From the NCBI RefSeq assembly GCF_014805685.1, contig NC_060891.1:1114001-1178000 (forward strand): DNA of 64,000 bases, read 5' to 3'. A program made the position numbers and the translations under genes. Shown here one piece after another: positions 1 to 35,625 of the stretch. The notes under the pieces were generated by a model. It searched no databases, was not told where the DNA came from, and saw only the letters and a program-made list of their open reading frames with translations. The stretch is from Silurus meridionalis. Its lineage: Eukaryota > Chordata > Actinopteri > Siluriformes > Siluridae. Each line of letters opens with the position of its first letter. Position 1 is the first letter of the stretch.

Positions 1-453
1 ATCACACAGGAATCTCATACAGGGAGAATGAATGTTGTTACTAAAGCAAGAAACCCAATGAACCCAATTCAACACGTCTCCTTTCACTGCTGTCTGAACT
101 GATAAGAAAAAACAAGCAGAACACACACAGATACACCTTAACGCCAACATCAGACTCGCTCGGTCTCCAGGCAGAGACCAAAAATCCCGTAATAGCAAAA
201 AAAATAAATCAATTAGTCCTGTTTGGAAAGGTGCAGCGCCCACACACAGACACACACACACACACACACACACACAAAGAGCTATGTCAGCATTTCTCCC
301 ATCCCATTTCTCCACACATCTATGGAGACACAGTGGCTCAGAAACTCCAGCATGTTCCTGAGGAACTCTGAGTGACCTGAGACCTGATTGTGATCTTCTA
401 CACAAACACAAGTGTGAAGCTTCTGCATACAAATCAAATGACGAGTGATTCAG

Positions 454-456
<3 letters not shown>

Positions 457-499
<43 letters not shown>
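457..499. repeat. (GT)n microsatellite
   Basis: About 21 uninterrupted TG units. A shorter CA block lies at 241-276 and a broken TG block at 566-592. Confidence 0.97.
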
Positions 500-503
<4 letters not shown>

Positions 504-856
504 CCAGCATCCTGGGAAATCGATAAAGGGCACAGAAGAAGCAAGTGCCACAATAGGGAGCTTTGTGGTGTGTGTGTGGGTGTGTGTGTGAGCAAGCAGT
601 AAAGGGTGAGCGGGTACAGAGACGTGTGTGAGTCATGAGTCTCGAATGGAGCCTGCAGCGTTCACTAATTACCGCATGGCTGCTGCAGGGACTTAAAAAA
701 AAAAAAAAAAAGAAAGAATGAAGGAAAAGAAGGAGAGAGTGATAAAGATAAAAAAAAGTTGGGAGAAAACGAAAAAGACACCGAGTAAAGACGGGAGCAC
801 AGATGTGATCACTGCTCCTCCCAGGAGCTCATTATCACTCATTAAAGAAGGAACAG

Positions 857-860
<4 letters not shown>

Positions 861-924
<64 letters not shown>
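861..924. repeat. Compound (CT)n(CA)n microsatellite
   Basis: About 16 CT units pass directly into about 15 CA units. Compound pyrimidine/CA tracts of this kind are typical of fish introns and account for the long serine/threonine-histidine reading frames here. Confidence 0.97.
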
Positions 925-926
<2 letters not shown>

Positions 927-999
927 ACAGGCGGTTTGGAGACTGGTGATCCGCTGTGGCGCCCCCAAATGGGAGCAGCCGAAAGAATAAGAAGAATAA

Positions 1000-1208
1000 A
1001 TACGATACATTAAAAGATCCATATGAAGCATCTTCGTGATGCGATATGATTCCCCACATTAAGATGCAGTGAGATACGAGATGTGATGGATAAATTCAGA
1101 TGCTCTCCAATTCACTATGGTACTGATAGTTCACTTTTATTTCTTTGGTTCAGACAGACAGCAAATTATCAATTTACTTAAGTGCCTTCTGACTTCTAAC
1201 TCATGTGC
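1000..1208 (+). repeat. Dispersed repeat, copy 1 (inverted relative to 8580-8781)
   Basis: About 200 bp ending in AGTGCCTTCTGACTT recurs in reverse complement at 8580-8781 with roughly 85% identity by eye. A 30-bp piece recurs at 5706-5740. There is no coding capacity; it is probably a short non-autonomous transposon, family not recognised. Confidence 0.7.
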
Positions 1209-2250
1209 CATTTCACACACGCCTTTGTAGATGAAATTATACCAGACGTTTTATTCCTGTTGTGTATCCAGGAAGATGCAGCTCTACCTCTGCCATGTAA
1301 ATCTGAATTCTATGTGACTCTCAGGAATACAATCTACAAATCTATTGGTCACAAATTATCGGTCACTTCTCAAATAATAAAATTAAACTGCGTCTGCTAT
1401 TAATTATATATAAAAAAAAATGTTTTACCAACAAATGATTTGAAACGATGTATCGTGACACAAATGCAGTCTTGTATCTGATGTAACATGGACACACTGT
1501 TACAGGACCATAATCATGATGCCAAGGCTTTGATCGAGGATGTTTGTTTCAGCGTGGGTGAAGATGAGCAGCAGGATCCCACACAAAGCTGGAGAACCGC
1601 TGCAAGGCTAATGGAGAAGGGTGAGAAATGTACGTGAATCTGGTGGACCTGCAGGTAGAGTGACTCACCCTCAGCATTGCAACACGGCTCCATCATGATA
1701 AAGCCGGGGCGACCCGAAAATACACGTGGGATTAAAATAGAACCATGTGGAGGCGTGAGAGAGCGAACCAAAAAAAAGAAAAGATGGCATGCAGAGCAGA
1801 CGTCTCTCTCTTTTCGCTTCTTTCTTTCCTGATTTGGCTGCATGTTCATGGAATATGCAGACGGTTCCTCTGCTTCAGCATGGTCCAAGTTACATCATCG
1901 CAACCAGCTACGCTCTAAACAATTCTTAAAGTTTGCTTGTCTTTGGAGTTGATGGTGAAAAGATTCCTTCAATGTCACGTGTATTAATCTCTCAGTCCCA
2001 AACACACTGAGCCTCCTGCCCTGGACACATTATTAAGTGTCCTGCACACTGCCCTGACCTCCTCAACCCTGCTGAACATCTTCAGTAACTGAAACTGGAG
2101 CCTCCTGGACATCACTGCCTTTCTCATTTTAGGCTCAGAATGGACACTAATCCCCACAGACACACCCCAATATCGAGTGGAAAGACTTCACAGAACAGTG
2201 AAGTCCCCAGTCTGGAATAAAACGTTCAGCGAGGACATATGGTGTGAAGG

Positions 2251-2732
2251 TTGGTATCAAAAAGTTTCGAGATTAGCTCTGTTTACAAGAAAGTATTTTA
2301 TTTATTTACATTCACACACCATCACCTTCCCCCTTGCGCAGTAATACAGAGTCTTTTTTTTTAAGCGTGTCAAACACCTTCTGCGATTCACAGCAACCGT
2401 TGAGCTTCTGGAAGAGAGCGAAGTCCGCAGGAGCCAAATCTGGCGAGTAGGGTTGGTGCAGAAGTGAGATCTTAATGTTTCCGCTGAGAAACTCGAGTGT
2501 CAGGAGAGCTCTGTGGCAGATTTGCTCAAGTTTTAGGACTTGCTGTCCATGGTGAAATTGCAGATGTGGTAATGCACGTGGTCATTATAGCACCAGCTGG
2601 ACAGCTCCTGATGTCTTTTGGCACTACTTATGAAGGTCGGTGCTCCCTTTGACTGTGCGTGCAGCCTTGTGCTCCAATCTGTTGGCGTGTTATAAAACTA
2701 TTCTCAAAACATTTTGATATCACCTCGTATAC
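2251..2732 (-). mobile_element. Mariner transposon remnant A
   Basis: On the minus strand at about 2419-2456 the frame reads SLLHQPYSPDLAPADFALFQ, the mariner signature around the third catalytic Asp (YSPDLAP.DF). The ends are imperfect inverted copies, GGTATCAAAAAGTTTCGAG on the left and TTTTGATATCACCTCG on the right. Stops and deletions leave about 480 bp, so it is a dead internally deleted copy. Confidence 0.75.
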
Positions 2733-4959
2733 AGGGGTGTTTAGGCTGGAACAGCATGTAATGTCAATAAGAAAATGAAGTCGCACAGAATTTTCAACCA
2801 AAATTTCTCCAAGAAAGGCTCCGCCCCCATGAGTTCGTCTCTACACTAATTCAGTAGGTCATGCTCAACAGGATGTCGAGATGACAGAGCAGAACCTCTC
2901 AGGTGGCAAGATCGGGTTTCAAAAACTGCAACAATATCGCTATCACATCCGCAACGGAAAACAGTGCTCACCCTAAAGACGAGTCTGTACAGGAGTCTCC
3001 ACGCGGCACGAGCCTGACGCTTCGTCCTCCGGCCCAGAGAGCAGCTCTTCCTCCTCAGCCTTCCTGCTCTGAACGCTGGCATGATGTCTAAAATGTCAGC
3101 TCACACTTTCTCCCTGCTCCAGACCTCCTCTCTTCTCCTCTCTTTCTCTCCCATACCATCATTTGATGCTCACTAAGTTCCCCTCTCGATCTCTCTCAAG
3201 ACTCTGTGTCAGGATCCATCAATCGATCATGAGCAGGTTCTGTAAACGCAGCAGTGGACAAAAAAACTGCTGCTGTTTGGTGAAATCTGCATATCAATGG
3301 ACAGAAAGCGCTGGCCAGGTGCATTCTGGGAAACGCCTTCAGCTCAGAGAAGAAGCTGTGAAGGAACACGCTGCCAAAAACCCTCATCTCTCCACAAACA
3401 TCAATACGACAAGGAATTTTCAGTACGCAAACGCTGCTGTTAATGCCATGGTCCGAGCCGTTAAGACGGAGAGCCATCACGACTCATCGGTACTCTCAGA
3501 TAAGATTTGTGGGTTAGGGATCGGTACAGCAGACCTGAGGAACATGATGAGAAGACGTGGAGATCGTTCATTCTGCAGAAGAATCCTTAGCGATAGAACG
3601 CGGTCACGGATCGATGACGTAAAACTTCAGACGTGTTGTTTTCTTGCATGCACCAGTTTTTGATGCGTCTCACAATATGACTGAGATCCTACAGTGTGAC
3701 GTGAGGATCATGTCTGACAAGCAACAATCGCTAATAAATATCCCACAGTGAGACCCGGCGTTAGTCATATGACTGAATACCCGTCCTTATAAATGATCCG
3801 TTGATATAGAAACAAGCGCATAAATATCACCCAGTAAGAACACCGTTGTGATCGAGACCCTTTTAGTGCCGACGTCACGATCACGTCAAGCTGCTAGCTG
3901 AAGGCAAAACAAACCAGCACAGAGTCGCTACACCAGGAACGCAAATAGCATCTTGTTGTGTTGCTAAGTGCCAGAATCGACAGAGTTCAGGCTCCGATTT
4001 GAGATTTTATCTCACACCAGACAAAAAAACTAAACAAAACATGACAGCTGTGATCAAACGCTTCATCATATAAAATACGGTTAAAGAAACTAGTTTTTTT
4101 TTGTTGATATGTTACGTTTACGTCTTAAAAAGGAAGAAGTAACAGTAAACAAGCCCATGTTCTGGGTCAACGTTATGCTAGCTCACGAATCAGATCGTCC
4201 ATTGATTTGTGTTTTACGGCTCGGCCAATCAGGTTCCGTTTGTTTTCAAATAACATTTGCGGTCCTGGACAGCGAGCGACCTTAACTAGTCGGATCAAAT
4301 CGGATTATTGAGGAGTCGTTGTTTAAAAACAAATGAACAAAACGTAGTAGCTAGCTAGCATCAGGAAAATCGTTCCGCCTCCACCTAAGCTCCGCCCACA
4401 AAAAACCCTTCACAATGTTTACTAACTGAAAAAGGGTCAATACGCATATTTATTGTTCTTTCCTCTTTGATATCGATTGTTCGGAATGAAAACAGTTTGA
4501 TATGTTCTGACAGCGTGATGTTGTACAAAGTGCAGTAAGAGGAATAAAACCCTGAGAGAGCAGGAGATTGAAGATGGTCGGCGCTGGGCTGGGATGAGAG
4601 CTGAACCCATTGCTCAGAGGAAAGTGTTCTGCCATGCAGCAGTAAAAGCATCGACGCCTCATGATTCTTCCCTGAGGTGAAAGCTATTGTGCCACGCTGC
4701 CATCTTCTTTTTAATGCTCCATAAATAAGGACTCACACTCGTAAATCAGCCGAGAGCCAAAGTTACACCTTCGTTCCTGTGCTGGTCTACAGACTCCATT
4801 CACACAGAGGTTCAGTCGAGAAACCAGAGAGTCACGAAATCTCTGTACAAAGATACAGCGAGGAACAACACTGTATCTGCACTGGACTGTAGGATTAAAC
4901 ACATCTGCTAGGCCTGAGCTCCAAGTCTCTAAAACACTGTTCACCTGAAATGCATGAGG

Positions 4960-4990
<31 letters not shown>

Positions 4991-5239
4991 CACAAATAAA
5001 TGGATGAATAATAGACGATGTAGCAAAAGGTTTCAAGACTCGTTTTAATATTATAATAAATGTTCGAATTTAAACGTATGAATGTGTTTCAGAGTGGAGT
5101 TTCTCACTCTCGCTTTAGAACCCTGATGTCCTTGAGATCCTCCACAAGCTATTTCTCCCCAGTTCATGAAGGTGGAGAGACAAAAGCCGGACCTGGCAAA
5201 GTGCTGCCTTTTAACTGCCATGAGAACTGGCCTAGACCC

Positions 5240-5281
<42 letters not shown>

Positions 5282-6043
5282 GATCTACAGCTCTGTGGAA
5301 GGAGTTGGCAGAGATGATTAGCTCAGAGCTGTACTGTATAGAGTCTGAGTGGCTCAGTTCTTGAAGGACAGAGGTCTGGGGGATGTATGGAGGACATTTT
5401 ATTTATATTTAGGACATGTTTGTGAAGGATGCAGAACTACATGTAGCAGTGCGAGTGCCTTAATTGCGGTTCGGTTTGTCGAGGAAACCACCAGTGTCTG
5501 TCTCAGAGACGCTCATCTCACGCCTCACTGAGCAACTCGCAACGTTCGTACTTTGAGCTGGCCACAAGCTTCAGGACCTCAAAGGGTTATCATAAACATC
5601 CACATGATCAGAGAAGAAACATATTAGATGTTAGATGTAAGGAAACATGGCTGACCTGGCCATCAATATTCTTTCGTTTGTAGAACATCACGCTGTCAAA
5701 TAATATCAAAACTTTTATTTCTTTGGTTTAGACAGACATGCCTCGGTCACCGGAGCTTCTGAGGTTGGCTCTTATATCCCATCTTTTATTTTTCAATTAT
5801 TTTTCCTTCAGATTTTAGATTGATATTTTAAACATCTTAACTGTTCTGCTGTTTTTTTTACTTTCACAATTTTTAAGGCTCGTAACTGGCATGTGATTGT
5901 CACGTTTCATTACTCAGGCAGCTCATTTATCAACACAGGAGTTCGGAGGTCACTGGTTCAGAAGTTTTTAACGTGCAAAGGTTCTTCATAACAGAGACGA
6001 ATAACAAACAGCAAAAAAGATGCTTTAAAGCCACTACTTGTAG

Positions 6044-6150
6044 GAAGGGGAAGTGGTAGCTCAGTGGTTAGGATGTTGGACTGCAGATCGGCTGGTCGTG
6101 AGGTCAAAGCCACAGGCAAATCTGCCAAATGGCAATAAACATGAACAACA
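6044..6150 (+). mobile_element. tRNA-derived SINE head
   Basis: AGTGGTAGCTCAGTGGTTAG is an A-box-like tRNA 5' half, followed by GGTCGTGAGGTCAAAGCC in the B-box position. The B box is degraded. The tail includes GCCAAATGGCAATAAAC, a worn form of the fish SINE 3' end. Confidence 0.6.
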
Positions 6151-6854
6151 ACAGGGTGGTGTGATGTGGACCAGGAGTGTTTTGTGGAACACTGACTCTT
6201 AAAATTGTTGATATTTTTCAGATTCTGTGTACTGGTCTGTTAAACAGCTGTGATAAGAGATTCGTCTTTTCCAGTAAGTTAAAATACATTTTTTTAGGGC
6301 TTATATTATTTTACTAATAAAAACAATTTTTCACTAAACATTTGTTTTACTGATGCGCCAAGTCTCAAATCGAGCACCAAAATCCGCCATGATGCACACA
6401 TCCGGCAATAAAAACCGTCCGTGTGGAAACAGCAAAAGTTTGTTCGGTGTCCTGATGATGTAAGTCATTTAAAACACCATCATTACTTTAAAACATTTAC
6501 AAGGATGTTTAGACTTAATTTAACCTACTAGACTTCACCACGTGATGTACACATGCGATTTATTTGATAATGTTAAATCACACATCGTTAAAACAACAAT
6601 TACGATATTATAACAGGCGATATATATATCGCACAGTCCTACTCCTACTCTGTGTGTGTGTGTGTGTGTGTGAAATAGTTTTCCCACAGCCCATAAATTC
6701 GCTTCGCCCCCAAACTTGGCTCATTCAAAAGCAACTCGTTGAATAGAATAGAATCTTTATTCTACAATGAAACAAAGCGTTCCTGCTGTTACCACGGCAA
6801 CTAAAGTCACTAAGCAACTAAAGCTACACTTTTTACGGCACGAGGGACAAAATA

Positions 6855-7035
6855 AGGAGGCGGTCGCTTACTGGTTAAGGCATTGGACTTTGTGATCTGT
6901 AGGTTGTGAGTTCAAATCCCAGCAACAACAAGCTGCTTGTGCCCCTGAGGAAGACCCTTAACCCCGTCGCTGCACAGCTGTATGAAGCAGAAAATGTAAG
7001 TCGCTCTGGATACAAAATGGCATAAATATAAATAT
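6855..7035 (+). mobile_element. tRNA-derived SINE, nearly complete
   Basis: A box CGCTTACTGGTTAAGGC and B box GAGTTCAAATCCC are 35-40 bp apart, then the body CCTGAGGAAGACCCTTAACC and the tail AAGTCGCTCTGGATA with GGCATAAATATA. This head-body-tail order is that of tRNA-derived fish SINEs transcribed by RNA polymerase III. It carries no terminal repeat I can define. Confidence 0.75.
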
Positions 7036-7420
7036 CACCTCATTCCGATTCTGTTTCGGAATCCAAAATTAAATGCTGTTTGTTTTTTGACCAAATTGCT
7101 GTGAAATTATCTTCCAGTGTTGGGCAGTAATTAAGTAAATGTACATGTGGTTCAGGAAGCTGTTTGTTCCTTCTAGTTTGCTTGTATGAATTGCGTTACA
7201 TTCAGCGTCGTCTGTTTTCAGGAAACCGAGCCGTGTCCGTGTGCAGGACGCTGCAGGATAATACATTTATTCCCTGATATTCTGCAGACTTTTTGTTTGC
7301 AGAAAAATAAGCAATTGGCTTCATGAAATAGAGACCCGTCAGGACAAAACTCATTCTGATTCTATTAGACGGAGATCTCGAGTCACTTCAAACTGCACTC
7401 CATTCGTCTCGGCTGTCGGG

Positions 7421-7422
<2 letters not shown>

Positions 7423-7477
<55 letters not shown>

Positions 7478-7571
7478 TGTGTGCACATACAAGCCCTCTG
7501 CCTGCTTCCAATGATTGATCTGAGGACGCCAACTTGGTGGTGTGCAAAAACAAACCCCAGTCAGCTCCCAA

Positions 7572-7636
<65 letters not shown>

Positions 7637-7742
7637 ATGTGTGTGTGTATGCACGCGCGTGTAATAAGCAGGCAGCAAAAATTTCATGGAGCAAAATGAG
7701 CGAGTGATAACTAATCACGCCAATCAGACCACGACACAGCTG

Positions 7743-7789
<47 letters not shown>
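7423..7789. repeat. Cluster of three long CA/GT microsatellites beside exon 14
   Basis: GT blocks at 7423-7475 and 7574-7633 and a CA block at 7746-7789 fall within 370 bp. The last begins about 25 bp beyond the exon 14 donor (7813) on the intron side. The GT and CA blocks are opposite in orientation, so they could pair in RNA. Confidence 0.97.
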
Positions 7790-7792
<3 letters not shown>

Positions 7793-7813
7793 GAGCAACG
7801 TGTTGAATCTTAC

Positions 7814-31115
<23,302 letters not shown>

Positions 31116-31322
31116 CCCTGACCTGGAACGCAGACACAGAGTTCCCATCAGATCTAATCAGTGAGGGTCATCAACCGTTTTCATAAATCATGCCTTAAAA
31201 ATTAATTTGACGTGGCTTTGATTAGCTTCGATTTAAAATTCCTTACAAGGTGATGAGTTAATTATAAGCATGACAAAAAACTTTGTGTGCGCAGCCTGAA
31301 ACCAGAGAGAGAAAAAGGGGAA

Positions 31323-31328
<6 letters not shown>

Positions 31329-31365
<37 letters not shown>
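31329..31365. repeat. (AG)n microsatellite
   Basis: About 18 AG units, 200 bp upstream of exon 2 in intron 1. Confidence 0.97.
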
Positions 31366-31369
<4 letters not shown>

Positions 31370-31840
31370 TACCATCTTGAAAACTTACCAGCTCTAGTAA
31401 TCACAACACGGCGAGAGCTTCACAATTTGAGTATCGATCATCGTCCCTCGTGCCATCCAGCAATCCAACTCATGACCTCTGGACCAATTCATCTGTTGGA
31501 TAAAAGAATTAAATAATTAATACAACATGCTTCTTCAAGTTATAAAACATGTCCATCATTCCCACTTATTCCACTTATGACTTTCATACAAGGACAAGAA
31601 CTTCCCTTCCCTCATTCTGTCTATTTTACAGTCAATTTCCCATTCAGGCTCTAACCGTTATTCCTAAATCATGTCTTGCCTGAACGGTTGGGAAAAGTTT
31701 TTGAAAGCTGCCTTTATTTTGCTCTGTGTTTATTTTTAAATGCATAAATTCCAGAGAAGATGCCAACTAAAGCACTGGCCAGAAAACGCTTGTAAAGCAG
31801 TGTTTCCATTTCATTATAAAAAAAAAGGAAAAAAAAAAAC

Positions 31841-32160
31841 TCATACACCACACCTCGTACGCGCTAACGCTCCTACGCCGCACCTCGTACGCGCTAACGC
31901 TCCTACGCCGCACCTCGTACGTGGTAACGCTCCTACGTTACACCTTGTACATGAAACACGCTTCTACACCACACCTCGTACTCGAACACGCTCCTACGCC
32001 GCACTTCGTACACGGTAACGCCCCTACGCCGCACCTCGTACTTGAACACGCTCCTACGCAGCACCTCGTACGCGTTAACGCTCCTACGCCGCACCTCGTA
32101 CGCGGTAACGCTCCTACATTACACCTTGTACACGAAAACGCTTATATGCTCCACCTCATA
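31841..32160. repeat. 30-bp CpG-containing minisatellite, about 10.5 units
   Basis: The unit is close to GCCGCACCTCGTACGCGCTA plus ACGCTCCTAC, with four to five CpGs per unit in an otherwise CpG-poor intron. Variants replace CGCGCTAACG with CTTGAACACG or CACGGTAACG, and two units end TTACACCTTGTACA. Because 30 is a multiple of 3, the plus strand stays open as a ten-residue repeat (APTPHLVRAN), but there is no sign that it is translated. Confidence 0.95.
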
Positions 32161-32464
32161 TAAAATACCAAATATGAGCTCATTCAAGGACATCTTTTTG
32201 TACACATTCAGAAAAAACTGCAAACAATGCAACACATTTGCATGTAGTTTCAAAGTCAAATTACACTCAAAGCACCTCAAACACCCGACTGTGGGAAAAG
32301 CTGGGGACAAGACGAGAAGAACATCTGCTCCTCATACTTCGCTATTTAGCGTTCGAGACACAACAGTGAGGTCCAGCAGAGATCCTCAGAAGCTCACAAA
32401 CAGTGCAGGAAACGTCTCTGAGCAACCGTCAGTCCCTCAGTCAAGGCTCCAATAAATGTGGATG

Positions 32465-32466
<2 letters not shown>

Positions 32467-32511
<45 letters not shown>
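32467..32511. repeat. (GT)n microsatellite
   Basis: About 22 GT units. Further CA blocks in intron 1 lie at 33746-33772, 34143-34196, 36751-36787, 39647-39678 and 46073-46108, and GT blocks at 36538-36596 and 37015-37047. Confidence 0.97.
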
Positions 32512-32513
<2 letters not shown>

Positions 32514-33619
32514 GGAATGTCTTATTCATGCCTGAATTAAAATATACACCTCCACTGTCTACTGCTGAGACACCAACCCTGGAACAGACCTAAAATAGAA
32601 CTGAGAATTATTCTTTTATTTCTATTTTGTCGTCGTAGAGACGCAGACGTGACCAAACAGAGCAGATGTTTCTGTGGAGAACGTCAGTGACTCAGTGTCT
32701 TAGGCTGGGTTCCACGTGTGTGTTTCCACTCAAGAAAAGCACTCATTTGTGCCTGAGTCACTCAATGGAGCCGCTAGGGAGAAAACTCTCTTTATCTGAG
32801 ACTGCTCCTGAAACATGCTCTTAATGGAACAAGGACTTGGTGACGGAGGTCTTGGGTACAAACACATAGACTGAGACTTTGCAAGCTTAAAATCCAAGTT
32901 CTCCTTTAGAGTGTTTAGAAGCCAAAATGACCATCAAATGTGCAGAACGCATGAAAATGTATTTTACGCTTCTGATCAAATCTGTAACTTTATATGACCT
33001 TCACAACCTTCTCTTTAAGGAAACCCCTCTTTAGGAGGGTCAGGCAACCCCTTATCAATCATAAAGCAATACCAGAACATTCATCTACCACCATCCTAAC
33101 CACCAGACCTAAAACTTACCCTGGAACCTCAGACCAACCACTGTGCCTGATCACAGCAGCAGCCTAACAAGCACCTGAAATACCAAGCAACCGTCTACAA
33201 CAACCTGCGTTACCTGTGGCTGCGTATCAGAATGTTTCACGTGTTTGATCCGTGTGCACGTTCCAGGGTTTGATTTTGTGGCGTGTTTCCTGTCCACCGA
33301 CTCGGCGTTGCTGTTCTGACGTGTCACCGCAGAGACACAAACAGCGGGTGATGATAAAAACTGCACGAGGTGCAGGAACTTCAAAGTGACGACACGATGC
33401 GAAAGCATTTACAGTTAAAACAGTAACTGGTCTGAACAACATCCAGCCATAAATCTCCTGCAAACCACCAACAGACTCCAGACCAGCAGTGACACACACC
33501 TGTGTGTGAGACTGAATCAAAGCTATACACGCTGCTCTTTATTAACGCATCCGCTTCTTGATCTAACAAATACAGGCAACAAAGAGAGAGGGATTAAAAA
33601 AAATAATATTTTTTCTTAC

Positions 33620-33691
33620 CTCTGTAGAAAAGCTTTTATCTAACCGGACTTTAGGGAAAGAAGGAGAAAGAAATCCAGCTCTCGAACTCAT
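33620..33691 (-). other. Possible alternative 5' exon with short ORF in intron 1
   Basis: An ATG at 33691 opens 24 codons (MSSRAGFLSPSFPKVRLDKS and four more) ending exactly at a strong donor, ACAGAG|GTAAGA (33619). A pyrimidine-rich acceptor-like site (TCTCTCTAAG) lies upstream near 33718. Joined to exon 2 at 31122 the frame would not match the MGNSES frame, so it could at most be an alternative 5' UTR exon with an upstream ORF. Chance is also possible. Confidence 0.25.
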
Positions 33692-34140
33692 GACTCGGAC
33701 AAAAAAAGAGCTCTTAGAGAGACAAAGTTAGACTGAGCTCTGACTCACACACACACACACACACACACACACGTGGAAACTCCCACCCTGGTGGTAAGTC
33801 TGTGTGACTCTTAATAGCTCAGAGAAGGGAAAGTCTGTAAGAGAAACTCACACTCGCTCAACGGCTCCAGTGTGTTTGGATTTAAAACCCACATAAAAAC
33901 GGTTTGCTTCACTTTTTTTACGTTCACCATCGAGCTCAAGCTCCAAAAGAGCAGGACGGAAAAAAGTGTTGAGACGATGTGTAGGACAAAACGATGCGCG
34001 TTTTTAAAATTCCTGACTGCATCTGTTAATCCTGCACAGTAACCGAGACTCAAACAGAACATTCATTCAAACACATTCAGTCAAAAAAACGCAGCCGAAA
34101 ACATCTGCATACTCGACATACTGAGAGACACTGCTCTGTT

Positions 34141-34201
<61 letters not shown>

Positions 34202-34224
34202 CATAGTTGGTCTTTTTGGGGATT

Positions 34225-34740
34225 TTTACACAAATTCAAGAACATTGATACAAATGATAATTAAAACATGATGGACATGATGATGAACATCAGAAAGAAC
34301 ATGATACTTAGATTTAAGCTGAAGTATATGATAAGGAACTTTAACATGATGATGATGAAGAAGAACATGATGAAACATCATATGGTGGAAGAACATGAAG
34401 CTTAAATTTATGGTAATGTATATGATGATGTTAATGAAGACAACCGTGATGATGATGATGATGATTATGAAGTAGTACATGTTGAAAATCAAGGTGGAAG
34501 AACATGGTTAAAATTTATGGTGAAGTAGATGATAAACATTAAAATGATGATGATGATGAACAAATATGACGAAGATGAACATGATGATGAACATGAATAT
34601 ATACTGATGATGATGATGAAGATTATGATAATTAGAATGATAATGGGGAACAATAATAAACATTAACATGCTGATGAAGATGCTGCTGAATATTAATATG
34701 CTGATGATGAAGAACATGCTGAAGAACAAGAACATGCTGT
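34225..34740. repeat. Imperfect ATG/GAT trinucleotide-rich region
   Basis: About 500 bp dominated by ATGATGATGAACATG-type text with AAGAACATGATG and TTAAAATTTATGGTGAAGTA motifs recurring at 34310, 34400 and 34505. It looks like an old trinucleotide expansion with interspersed duplications. Frames are long because stops are avoided, not because it codes. Confidence 0.8.
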
Positions 34741-35529
34741 GGTATTGGACTGAAGCACTCTGACCCTCAGGCTGTGTGAAATCTCAGTGGTGTAGAAGGA
34801 GATCAGTTCGGTGTTTACAGCAGACTCCTCGCTTGTTGAGTGACTTTTGTAGGAGAATGTGGATTCTGAGTGGAGCTTCACTCAGCAGTAACGATGGTCA
34901 GGATGGTCAGGATGCAGGGGAACGGAGTGGCTTTGTGGGGATTAGTTGGAGCTTTGAGGTCATGTATAAAGCCTGCAGGCTGTCCAGGACACAGAGCTGC
35001 ACTCTGTGGGCTTTATTAGGTTCTGCACAAAGCGGAGGAACAACAGCCACTGTGTTCAGTAGATTCGCTTCACAGCCAATTACAGGCCTCCTGATCCTCC
35101 TACTGCATTTCTCCACTCAATACTAAAATATATTATATTATAAAAGATGGATGTAGAGAAAAAAAAGCAGAAGGTCGTGATTTCTCCATGGTTACTCATA
35201 GCTGAGCCAAAACCCTACACAAGTCGCCTCGATGTTTAATTACAGTATAATAATCAGACCAGTCATATCTCACACGTGCGAACACTGACGTCAAGGGGAC
35301 CAACATCTGCTTTATCAAAGCTTCCAGAAAGGTAGGGAGTAAATATTTGTGCAAAACGGACGTTTCGCTATCGTTTCTTTGCCACTGTGTGTGTGTGTGT
35401 GTGTGTGCGCTGATGGATAAAAATCACAGGCATACATTCCTGACCTTCATATAAGCACAAGGTCACAGAGCACAAACTGGCTCTAATTTAATCAATGTTT
35501 ACATTAGTTGTGGACCTCAGCAGAAGATC

Positions 35530-35625
35530 GCTATGTGCTTTTTTGAGCCTTCCATTCCACATTCAGTCCCATATGCTGTTATAGTAAAATCCACTCTTCT
35601 GGGAAGATGTTCCACCTTTGTTGTT
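35530..35625. mobile_element. Fragment of the same Tc1-type element
   Basis: TATGTGCTTTTTTGAGCCTT, CATTCCACATTCAGTCCCAT and CCACTCTTCTGGGAAGAT match 10925-11015. Only about 95 bp remain and neither end is kept. Confidence 0.6.

Larger units (their letters stand above)
1..7813. other. Downstream intron of tiam2, no exon recognised
   Basis: Scanning the minus strand for the expected STEQ/CRSF and DH-domain exons found none, so the next exon is probably left of the window. The interval holds CA, GA and AAAT microsatellites, a mariner remnant (2251-2732), tRNA-derived SINE sequence (6044-6150, 6855-7035) and one arm of a dispersed inverted repeat (1000-1208). The rest shows nothing I can name. 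Confidence 0.6.

Noticed and set aside
390..602. Open frames rich in Val-Cys, Thr-His or Ser-Leu over the CA/GT/CT tracts (also 718-1059, 7383-7919, 20055-20939, 44148-44221 and others)
   Set aside because: They are translations of dinucleotide repeats with no start context, splice sites or conserved flanks.
1514..1888. 124-codon minus-strand ORF containing a GGGTGAGTC donor-like site
   Set aside because: No acceptor with a pyrimidine tract fits, no Tiam2 similarity, and the composition is not coding.
31841..32160. Regular short repeats resembling a CRISPR array
   Set aside because: Units are contiguous without unique spacers and the genome is eukaryotic.
31740..32163. Plus-strand ORFs with a ten-residue repeat (APTPHLVRAN)
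   Set aside because: Produced by a 30-bp minisatellite inside an intron of the opposite-strand gene; no start, splice or homology support.
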